Below are positions 57,517 through 64,000 of a DNA stretch of 64,000 nt, in pieces. The translations under genes were made by a program, and so were the position numbers. The stretch's first letter is position 1, and the number at the start of each line of letters is the position of its first letter. Source of the DNA: an uncultured Clostridia bacterium (GTDB lineage Bacteria; Bacillota; Clostridia; TANB77; CAG-465); contig CAKOYF010000008.1 of NCBI GenBank assembly GCA_934130595.1, forward strand, positions 5,248 through 69,247. Direction: 5' to 3'. Below the pieces are notes generated by a model. It had not been told where the DNA came from and searched no databases. It worked only from the letters and a program-made list of their open reading frames with translations.

Positions 57517-58551
57517 ATGTTTTATAATCAAGAAGATGAAGAAAATTTTTTATCAGATAAAAAAGTAGGAGAAGCTAGTAATTCAGATGTTCCTAGAAGA
57601 AGAGGAGGAGCATATCAGGAAAAAGTTATTGTAGAAGAAAAACCAGAGCCACAACAAGTAGAACAAGAAGAAAGTGAGTCTAATGTGTTTGGAACAGTAG
57701 TATTAGTTATAGCTTTAGTGGTGGTAATAATTGCAGCAATTATACTTTTTAAAGTTTTTACATCAAGTGGTAATGAAAATAACAATAGTAATTCTTCAAA
57801 TAATCAATCACAAAGTACAACAAAAGATAATGGCTCAAGTGGAAAAAATAACTCAGGCTCTGATAGTCTTGCAATATCTAGCCTAAGTGATATGTACAAT
57901 GCATATGATGTTAGTATAAAAAGTGTTGTGCATGTAAAAGGCGGCAATTTTTATAATAACAATGAAAAAATAAAAGGCGATAAAGCTTATGTAGAATATA
58001 AACAAATATCTGGACTAAAAGATAAATCTAAAGAAGAAAAGATAAATGAAAAACTAAAATCATTAGTAGTAGACCTTTATGATAAAAACTATCTAGGAGA
58101 TAAAGACACTTTATTTATAGATGTACATACAAAACTAAGTGTTAACTTTAATACACTTTCATATTTAGTTATTAAAACATATGAAGACATTGATGGTAAT
58201 AGAAAAGACGAAAAGGTTATAGGATATAATATAAGATTAGATAATTTAGAAGAAATAAAATTTGAAGATTTATTTACAGATAATGCTAATATAAAAGAAA
58301 TGTATTCGAGCTATGTTAAAGGCAAAGTGTCAGCTTTCTATTTTGATCCAAAAACAATATATGTATATGATAGCAGTATGAATGAAAGCAAGATAGATAT
58401 GTCTAAAAATTATACTAAGATTGCAATATACAACAGATATAAAGATGATACAAATGTATTTACATCTGCAGCAAAAACTCAAAAAGTCTTTACAATACTA
58501 AATACAACAGTAAGTGAAGAAACTCCAGATAGAGATTTTGAACAAAATTAG
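57517..58551 (+). CDS. Bitopic extracellular DUF3298/PdaC-like protein
   Basis: A 344-residue protein. A cytoplasmic acidic/polar start (1-57) leads to one helix (FGTVVLVIALVVVIIAAIILF), an Asn/Ser linker (about 80-122) and an extracytoplasmic domain. VEYKQISGLKDKSKEEKINEKLKSLVV matches the beginning of DUF4163/DUF3298 domains found in PdaC and RsgI relatives: Y-x-x-I-x-G-L and I-N-x-x-L. LDNLEEIKFEDLFTDNANIKEM also fits. Such domains are thought to bind peptidoglycan or glycans. No catalytic deacetylase domain follows. A GGAGG site supports the ATG. Confidence 0.68.
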   Translation: MFYNQEDEENFLSDKKVGEASNSDVPRRRGGAYQEKVIVEEKPEPQQVEQEESESNVFGTVVLVIALVVVIIAAIILFKVFTSSGNENNNSNSSNNQSQSTTKDNGSSGKNNSGSDSLAISSLSDMYNAYDVSIKSVVHVKGGNFYNNNEKIKGDKAYVEYKQISGLKDKSKEEKINEKLKSLVVDLYDKNYLGDKDTLFIDVHTKLSVNFNTLSYLVIKTYEDIDGNRKDEKVIGYNIRLDNLEEIKFEDLFTDNANIKEMYSSYVKGKVSAFYFDPKTIYVYDSSMNESKIDMSKNYTKIAIYNRYKDDTNVFTSAAKTQKVFTILNTTVSEETPDRDFEQN

Positions 58552-58588
58552 AATGATACTAAAAAAATTACCTTAATTTATATTTTTT

Positions 58589-58622
58589 AAAACATACTAG
58601 ACTAAAACTAGTGTGTTTTTTA
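58589..58622 (+). terminator. Terminator after the DUF3298-like gene
   Basis: A 12-bp stem (AAAACATACTAG with CTAGTGTGTTTT, one G-T pair) followed by T. Confidence 0.85.
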
Positions 58623-58645
58623 TTTGTTTTCTTAGGGTAAAAAAG

Positions 58646-58674
58646 TTGAAATCTAGGTAAAATAAGGGTATAAT
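58646..58674 (+). promoter_or_regulatory. Promoter of the ybaK operon
   Basis: TTGAAA (58646-58651), a 17-bp spacer and TATAAT (58669-58674). Confidence 0.75.
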
Positions 58675-58706
58675 TTTAAAAAAATATAAAGAGGAGATAA
58701 GGTGTT

Positions 58707-59177
58707 ATGCAAGAAAAAACAAATGTAATGAGAATATTAGATAGTAGAAAAATAGAGTATAAACCACATTGTTATGAAGATAGTGATGCAATAGCTGGAA
58801 AAGATGTTGCACAAGTTTTAGGAGAAAATCCAGAACAAGTTTTTAAGACTCTAGTTACTAGAGCACATAGTGGAAATTACTATGTATTTGTTGTACCAGT
58901 TGCAAAAGAATTAGATCTTAAAAAAGCAGCTAAAAGTGTAAATGAGAAAAGTATTGATATGATAAAACAAAAAGAGCTATTGCCACTTACAGGGTACATA
59001 CATGGTGGATGTTCACCAATAGGAATGAAAAAATTCTTTAAAACAGTAATAGATGAAACTTCTAAAAACTTCGAAACAATTTATATAAGTGCTGGAAAAG
59101 TAGGATATCAAGTAGAATTAAAATTACAAGATTTAGAAAAAGTAATAAGAATAAATACAGCAGATATAACAAAGTAG
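58707..59177 (+). CDS. ybaK: YbaK/EbsC-type aminoacyl-tRNA deacylase
   Basis: A 156-residue trans-editing enzyme expected to hydrolyse Cys-tRNA-Pro and similar mischarged tRNAs. The motifs FKTLVTRAH (with the catalytic-region Lys), YVFVVPVAKELDLKKAA and YIHGGCSPIGMKK are those of YbaK. It suits a genome whose ProS (16137) lacks the editing insert. A GAGGAGATAAGG ribosome region is present; the ATG is well supported. The next gene follows 9 bp after. Confidence 0.9.
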   Translation: MQEKTNVMRILDSRKIEYKPHCYEDSDAIAGKDVAQVLGENPEQVFKTLVTRAHSGNYYVFVVPVAKELDLKKAAKSVNEKSIDMIKQKELLPLTGYIHGGCSPIGMKKFFKTVIDETSKNFETIYISAGKVGYQVELKLQDLEKVIRINTADITK

Positions 59178-59186
59178 GTGGAAATT

Positions 59187-60134
59187 ATGAAAATAAGAGA
59201 AGATGTATATAATGAATTTTGGTATTTTGCAAGTGAACGTCAAAAGATATGGTATAAAAAAATGATAGGTAAAAATCCGCCATATACAGATGATCCAATT
59301 TTACAAGAATATAAGTTCTGTAATGCATATAGAGTATTAGATAGACTTTCTCAATACTTGCTTAAAAATGTAATATATAATGGAAAAGAATACTCGGACA
59401 AAGATATGATATTTAGAATAATATTATTTAAAATTTTCAATAAAGAAGATACATGGGAGTATTTGATATCTGAGTTTGGAGATATAACATTAGATAATTT
59501 TTCTTTTTATGCGTATGATAATGCACTAAGAAAATATAAAGAAAATGGAAATAAGATATATAATGATGCGTATATATCTTGTGCAAATAAAGCTTATGGT
59601 TATGATTTAAAACATCAAAATCATTTAGCATTATTAGAAGAAATGTTTTTAAAAGATAAAATATATAATAAAATAAAAAGTGCAAGTTCAATGGAAGAAT
59701 TCTTTAATATTTTAAAGTCATATCCGCTTATAGGAGATTTTATGGCTTATCAGCTAGCAACAGACATAAACTATAGTGATGTGGTAGATTTTTCAGAATC
59801 TTCATTTACTATTGCAGGACCTGGAGCAAAAAGAGGAATAGAGAAATGCTTTGAAGAGTTTAAAGATGAATCTTATGAAGATATAATTAAATATATGTAT
59901 TCAATTCAAGAAGAGGAGTTTAAAAGATTAGGGCTAGAGTTTATTAAAATAGGAAACAGAAAGCTACAGCTTATAGACATTCAGAATCTTTTTTGTGAAA
60001 CAGATAAATACCTAAGAGAAAAAAGACCGGATTTAAAGAGTAATAGAGTAAGAATAAAGAAAAGATATGTACCTAAAAGTAGCAAAATTGAATACACTTT
60101 TCCTAAGAAATGGAATATAGAAGATTATGAATAG
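59187..60134 (+). CDS. Helical protein resembling 5-hmdU DNA kinase helical domain / thymine-hypermodification enzymes
   Basis: A 315-residue all-helical protein from ATG 59187 (GTAGGTGG site). The opening RQKIWYKKMIGKNPPYTDDPIL, then YKFCNAYRVLDRLSQYL, resembles the DPIL...F-x-N-x-Y-R-x-x-DR motif of the 5-hydroxymethyl-dU kinase helical domain and alpha-glutamyl/putrescinyl-thymine pyrophosphorylase families. SFTIAGPGAKRGI also fits. Relatives are mostly phage enzymes that build hypermodified thymine, but no phage genes are visible here. The gene is packed between ybaK and a metallopeptidase. Family assignment is by motif memory, not search; the reaction here is unknown. Confidence 0.62.
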   Translation: MKIREDVYNEFWYFASERQKIWYKKMIGKNPPYTDDPILQEYKFCNAYRVLDRLSQYLLKNVIYNGKEYSDKDMIFRIILFKIFNKEDTWEYLISEFGDITLDNFSFYAYDNALRKYKENGNKIYNDAYISCANKAYGYDLKHQNHLALLEEMFLKDKIYNKIKSASSMEEFFNILKSYPLIGDFMAYQLATDINYSDVVDFSESSFTIAGPGAKRGIEKCFEEFKDESYEDIIKYMYSIQEEEFKRLGLEFIKIGNRKLQLIDIQNLFCETDKYLREKRPDLKSNRVRIKKRYVPKSSKIEYTFPKKWNIEDYE

Positions 60135-60798
60135 TATGATAGAATATACTCTAGTTAGAAAAAGAATTAAGAATGTATACATTCAAATAAAAGATGGAAA
60201 AGTTATTGTAAAAGCTCCATATAGTATCAGTAAAAGTAAAATAGATGAGTTAATTTCACAAAAGAGAGATTGGATAAGTAAAAGAGTTTTAAAAAATCCA
60301 CCAGAAAGAAAAATAGATACCATAGATAAAAATTATATATACATTTTAAATAATAAGATTAATATTAAATATCAAAAACATAGTAAGAGTAATATAATAG
60401 TAAATTTAGATGAAAATACATGTATTGTAATGTTACCACAATCATTTGTAAACTCCAAAGAAAATGCAGCAAAAGTAAATAAAAAAATAGATAATGAACT
60501 AAAAAAATTAGCAAACAAATATATAATGAATGCAATGGAAAAATATATAGCTTTAACAGGATTAACTCCTTGTGAAATAAAAATAAGAAAGTTTAAATCG
60601 ATATGGGGAAATTGTTCTAGCAAAAAAGTAATAAAAATCAATCAAAATTTAATTCATTATGGAATAGATCAAATAGAATATGTTTGTTTACACGAAATAA
60701 CACATTTAAAATACATGAATCATCAAAAGAAATTTTGGAACTTTGTCAAAAAATATATGCCTAATTATAAGGAAATTTCTAGTGAACTAAAGCAATAG
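60127..60798 (+). CDS. YgjP/SprT-like metallopeptidase
   Basis: A 223-residue YgjP-type (DUF45) protein. The C-terminal half has WGNCSSKKVIKINQNLI and the zinc motif CLHEITHLKYMNHQKKFW, with HExxH plus a downstream His, as in M48-related YgjP. The N-terminal strands IEYTLVRKRIKNVYIQIKDGKVIVKAP are typical. Its start overlaps the previous gene by 8 bp (ATG 60127; ATG 60136 is an alternative). Cytosolic. Substrate unknown. Confidence 0.85.
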   Translation: MNSMIEYTLVRKRIKNVYIQIKDGKVIVKAPYSISKSKIDELISQKRDWISKRVLKNPPERKIDTIDKNYIYILNNKINIKYQKHSKSNIIVNLDENTCIVMLPQSFVNSKENAAKVNKKIDNELKKLANKYIMNAMEKYIALTGLTPCEIKIRKFKSIWGNCSSKKVIKINQNLIHYGIDQIEYVCLHEITHLKYMNHQKKFWNFVKKYMPNYKEISSELKQ

Positions 60799-60800
60799 TG

Positions 60801-60829
60801 TTGAACTAAATTGTTTTTTAATATATAAT
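60801..60829 (+). promoter_or_regulatory. Promoter of the NTF2-like membrane protein
   Basis: TTGAAC (60801-60806), a 17-bp spacer and TATAAT (60824-60829). Confidence 0.75.
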
Positions 60830-60852
60830 CAAGAAAAAAGGGGGAATATAAT

Positions 60853-61458
60853 ATGAAAAATAAGATACTAAAAGTAGCACTGTTAGTACTAGCTATTGTT
60901 ATTATTGTTGTATTGGCTGTATTAGGAGTAACAAGACTAATAGATAAAAAGCCAGATGCATCAGTTAAATCTTTTGTAGAAGCATTAAAAGCAGGAGATT
61001 TTGAGACTGCAAAAAAATATACATCAGATGAAACTTGGACTGCATTAGAAATAGCAGACAATAGTGAAGATGAAGATTTAGAAATGATGAAATTATACTT
61101 TAAATGCTTAGATATAAAAGTTGTACAAGTTACTAAATCAAGAAATCAAGCAATTGTAAAAGCCGAAATAACAAACAAAGACTTAAAAACAATATTAGGA
61201 AACTACATACAAGAAGCTTTAAAATTAGCTTTACAAAATATTAGTTCAAAAGAAGATCAAGAAACAATGGAAAATCAACTAAAAGAATACTTTAAATCTC
61301 AATTTGAATCAGAAGAGATAACAAATGTAACTAATACAGTAGATATTGTTTTAAATAAAGTTGATGGTCAATGGAAAGTGGTAGTAGATGAAAACTTAAG
61401 AGATGCATTACTTCCAGGACTTAGTGAAGTAAGTAATATGTATTCATTTGCTGCATAA
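60853..61458 (+). CDS. Membrane-anchored DUF4878/DUF5105-like protein
   Basis: A 201-residue protein with an N-terminal hydrophobic helix (KVALLVLAIVIIVVLAVLGV). DASVKSFVEALKAGDFETAKKYTSDE is the NTF2-like DUF4878/DUF5105 opening. A helical middle (NYIQEALKLALQNISSKEDQ) and VDIVLNKVDGQWKVVVDENL at the end complete the fold. It lacks a lipobox Cys, so it is held by the helix. Function unknown; such domains are common on extracytoplasmic proteins of Firmicutes. GGGGAA precedes the ATG. Confidence 0.75.
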   Translation: MKNKILKVALLVLAIVIIVVLAVLGVTRLIDKKPDASVKSFVEALKAGDFETAKKYTSDETWTALEIADNSEDEDLEMMKLYFKCLDIKVVQVTKSRNQAIVKAEITNKDLKTILGNYIQEALKLALQNISSKEDQETMENQLKEYFKSQFESEEITNVTNTVDIVLNKVDGQWKVVVDENLRDALLPGLSEVSNMYSFAA

Positions 61459-61466
61459 TTGATAGA

Positions 61467-61508
61467 AAATAATCGGTTAAAATTAAATATTTAGCCGGTT
61501 ATTTTTTT
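61467..61508 (+). terminator. Terminator after the DUF4878-like gene
   Basis: An AATAATCGGTTAAA arm pairs with TTTAGCCGGTTATT (G-T pairs allowed) and is followed by T. The remaining leader to 61664 holds the promoter of the next gene. Confidence 0.75.
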
Positions 61509-61584
61509 ATTGTAATATAAATGAAATGTATTTTAAATATTGTAATTAAAGAGGCTAAATAAAACTGAAATAACTTGTAAATAA

Positions 61585-61613
61585 TTGGAATATTTTATAT
61601 TAAGTTGTATAAT
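61585..61613 (+). promoter_or_regulatory. Promoter of the secreted SpaA-repeat gene
   Basis: TTGGAA (61585-61590), a 17-bp spacer and TATAAT (61608-61613). Confidence 0.7.
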
Positions 61614-61664
61614 ATAGGTGTACATATTTATATATGAATAAACAAAGAAGGGGAGGAAAAATAT

Positions 61665-64000
61665 ATGAAATTAAGACATAAGGTAGCTATTTTTATAATT
61701 ACTACTTTAGCACTTGTTTCAACAGTAGTTTTTTGTAGCGTAAAAGCTGTTCAAAACAAAGAGTATACTACTACAATTATTGATTCTGATGGTTTGGAAA
61801 TTGAAGTAGCAGATGTTGATACAAAAAATATTAAGGATACAGAACAATATATATTGGATAATGTAAATCCTGAATATGCAAGTAATAGTAAAATAGAAGC
61901 TAAAGATATAATGCTAGTAAAAAATTTACTAGTAGATGACTCAAAACTACCTGAGCCAAAAACAATTGAAACTTTATGGAATGGGGCACAAGAATCATTT
62001 ATAATGATGAATGATTCATATGTTTTACTATATGAAACAGATGAAAATAGCAAATATTATGTGGCTTATGCCAATGGTATGCAAAATGACAATGAGGTTA
62101 GAGTAACAGATACAACTTTTGCATACACAAACACAAACGGTGAAAAAATCACAGATGCAATATATGATTACAATACAGGACTTGTATACATACCTAAAAA
62201 ATATACAGAAGAAAATAAAAATGGCTTAGGGTATGATAATGTCCAAGTTGAATTATTACAAGCATCAAGTTCAGTAAATCCTAAAACAAACTTTAATGTT
62301 GAAATTAGTAAAGATGATGAAATTAATGGGGAGTTTGCTCAATCGGGAGTAGCTTCTGTTAGTGCAATAACAACAGAGTTTGGAATAAAAGTTGCGTTAG
62401 ATGATACAGCAAAAAATCAAATAGATAAAAACTATATTAGTTTAAAAGTTAATGATGAGGAAACAGATAAATTTGACTACTATCCTAATGAGGGAATAAT
62501 TGTAGTAAAAACTCTTCCATCAACAATTAAACAAATTAGTGTTTCTATTTCAAAAAATAATATAAATTTAGATGGAATTTCACCTCAAGCGTCTTTTGAT
62601 AATGATATGAGTGAGTACATTAATGCTGGTGAGTGGCAAGTAAGTGGTACACCTTCAGCAGGAGCAATAATCAAAATTACTAAAGATCAAGCTAATATGT
62701 GGTATGATGCATGGGATCATGAATCATCAAATGGATTTGTTACAGATATTCCATTATATGGAATAGGTACAGGAAGTTCATCATGGAAAAATTTAACAAG
62801 TGTAATAAAAAATGGTACAGCTTTTGATGATACTAAATTAAATGAAGATCACACTTGGATACAATGGAATATAGAATTATATGGTAATGTTACAGCTACA
62901 GATAGTAATGGTATTACATTTGAAATACCACAATCTAACTGGCTATTAAAATGTTGTCATGCAGATGTTGAACTAGGAAACGGTGTTTGGAGACAGACTG
63001 ACCCAGATGGATATTCAAGATGGCATGCAACTGAAATGTGGATTAGAATATTTAAAGTTACAGATAAATATCTATTAGTTGGTATGCTAACACCAGATGC
63101 TAATACTCAAGCAGGTGCAGGATTATTTAAAATTGCATATTCTGCTGGCAAAGGAAATCTTGAAGTAGCAAAAAGAGATAGTAATGGTAGATATGTTTCT
63201 GGAGCAAAACTTGGAATTTGGGGACCAGATGGATATTATAATGAAGTTTGGACAGAAGCAGATAAAACAACAGTATTAAGTGATTTGAAAAAAGGACAAT
63301 ATACTGTAAAAGAGTTAGTAGCACCTCAAAATATGATATTAAATCTTCAATCAAATGTTGTTGAAGTTACATCAAATAATACTACAACTACGATTATAGA
63401 TGATGCATATCAAAGGGGAAGTGCTACATTAACAAAATATGATGCTAGAAATAGAGGAAACACTCAAGGAGATGCAACAATTGAGGGCGCTGTATTTGAG
63501 TTGAAAGCTACATCAGATATATATGAAGGACCAACAAAAATATATAGTGCAAATCAAACAATTTCAACAGTAACATCTAAAAAAGATGGATCTACAGATA
63601 CAATAACAAATCTACCTATAGGAGATTATTATTACGTAGAAACAAAAGCATCAGAGGGATTTTTAATCAATACAGAAAGAGTTCCTCTTAGAATAGAATA
63701 TACAGGACAAGATAATGCTGAAGCAACAAAAGCATCAGTAGAAATAGGTGAAACACCAATATATAACTCAATAGAGATACATAAATATATAGGTGAAACA
63801 ACAAGTTCAGCAAAATCACCATTAGAGGGAGCAGAATTTACAGCAACATTAAAATCATCAATAGGAACAAACAACGTAAAAACATATAAATGTAAAGCTC
63901 CAACAGATGCAAATGGATACTGTATAATAGAAGACCTACCATATGGAACATATGTAGTAGAAGAAACAACAGTACCAAACATAACATTAAAATGTAGTAA
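61665..64000 (+). CDS. Secreted SpaA/Cna-B-repeat surface protein (3' end beyond window)
   Basis: The open frame runs from ATG 61665 (GGGGAGGAAA site) off the end of the window, 778 codons seen. A classical signal peptide (MKLRHKVAIFIITTLALV..., likely cleaved after SVKA, residue 28) is followed by about 470 residues of extracellular sequence that resembles no domain I know, containing WNIELYGNVTATDSNG and a CC pair. SpaA-type prealbumin-like modules begin near 63150: LEVAKRDSNGRYVSGAKLGI...YTVKE, then LTKYDARNRG...YYYVETKA, then IEIHKYIGE...YGTYVVEE. The E-box Glu and the starting Lys of isopeptide bonds are visible. An LPxTG signal is expected beyond the edge. Confidence 0.85.
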   Translation, partial: MKLRHKVAIFIITTLALVSTVVFCSVKAVQNKEYTTTIIDSDGLEIEVADVDTKNIKDTEQYILDNVNPEYASNSKIEAKDIMLVKNLLVDDSKLPEPKTIETLWNGAQESFIMMNDSYVLLYETDENSKYYVAYANGMQNDNEVRVTDTTFAYTNTNGEKITDAIYDYNTGLVYIPKKYTEENKNGLGYDNVQVELLQASSSVNPKTNFNVEISKDDEINGEFAQSGVASVSAITTEFGIKVALDDTAKNQIDKNYISLKVNDEETDKFDYYPNEGIIVVKTLPSTIKQISVSISKNNINLDGISPQASFDNDMSEYINAGEWQVSGTPSAGAIIKITKDQANMWYDAWDHESSNGFVTDIPLYGIGTGSSSWKNLTSVIKNGTAFDDTKLNEDHTWIQWNIELYGNVTATDSNGITFEIPQSNWLLKCCHADVELGNGVWRQTDPDGYSRWHATEMWIRIFKVTDKYLLVGMLTPDANTQAGAGLFKIAYSAGKGNLEVAKRDSNGRYVSGAKLGIWGPDGYYNEVWTEADKTTVLSDLKKGQYTVKELVAPQNMILNLQSNVVEVTSNNTTTTIIDDAYQRGSATLTKYDARNRGNTQGDATIEGAVFELKATSDIYEGPTKIYSANQTISTVTSKKDGSTDTITNLPIGDYYYVETKASEGFLINTERVPLRIEYTGQDNAEATKASVEIGETPIYNSIEIHKYIGETTSSAKSPLEGAEFTATLKSSIGTNNVKTYKCKAPTDANGYCIIEDLPYGTYVVEETTVPNITLKCS

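Overview
The window looks like chromosomal DNA of a low-G+C Gram-positive bacterium (Bacillota, most likely Clostridia and probably an uncultured host-associated lineage). Supporting signs are strongly AT-rich DNA, AGGAGG-type ribosome sites, consensus TTGACA/TATAAT promoters with 17-bp spacers, frequent TTG/GTG starts, TGA used as a stop, the Firmicute gene order ylxM-ffh-rpsP-khpA-rimM-trmD-rplS, RbgA, a class B sortase, and LPxTG/Cna-B/SpaA-type surface proteins. The species cannot be named from sequence alone. I see no rRNA, CRISPR array, insertion sequence or prophage structural block.

Layout. 1-3.5 kb: a class-I glutamine amidotransferase-like hydrolase and a radical SAM protein on the minus strand, then a Cys-rich small protein. 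Every other gene in the window is on the plus strand. 2.1-10.2 kb: murD-cca, followed by two successive paralogous three-gene cassettes of unknown function. Each has a tiny acidic protein, a large protein, and a small coiled-coil protein that starts with TTG inside the end of the large gene. In the first cassette the large protein carries an HExxH motif. In the second the motif is gone and the protein has gained 25 collagen-like Gly-X-Y triplets without a signal peptide. This duplicated module is the strongest candidate for an undescribed system. 10.2-14.1 kb: the SRP/ribosome-maturation operon. 14.2-27.1 kb: housekeeping genes (histidine phosphatase, ASCH protein, rbgA, proS, leuS, dGTPase-like HD protein, lipid kinase), a degenerate DprA-like gene, sortase B, a membrane-anchored propeller-like protein, a secreted dockerin-like protein and a GGDEF/degenerate-EAL protein.

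27.1-33.3 kb: two tRNA arrays whose Val-Asp-Phe segments are identical over about 264 bp. They flank a deoxyribosyltransferase-like gene, a monofunctional transglycosylase, prs and envelope genes. 33.4-43.2 kb: one 3250-residue LPQTG adhesin with 17 Cna-B-type repeats, followed by a 6S RNA gene. 43.5-54.2 kb: an orphan RelE/ParE-like small protein, an NlpC/P60-like protein, a divergent DnaB-like ATPase, phosphoketolase, a MarR regulator with a heterodimeric ABC exporter, and a compositionally odd gene. 54.3-61.5 kb: ferritin-like protein, thioredoxin plus an FTR-like iron-sulfur reductase, a coiled-coil gene pair, a UlaG-like hydrolase, an extracellular DUF3298-like protein, a YbaK deacylase, a protein resembling phage thymine-hypermodification enzymes, and a YgjP-type metallopeptidase. 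The window ends inside a secreted SpaA/Cna-B-repeat protein.

How the genes fit together. Envelope construction is a recurring theme (MurD, transglycosylase, sortase, giant adhesin, partial SpaA protein, LiaF-like pair, lipid kinase). Translation genes (tRNAs, ProS, LeuS, YbaK, Cca, RimM/TrmD/ribosomal proteins) are interspersed. Phosphoketolase indicates fermentative sugar catabolism. Thioredoxin with an FTR-type reductase indicates ferredoxin-driven thiol reduction in an anaerobe. All family assignments come from motifs read by eye; no database search was run.
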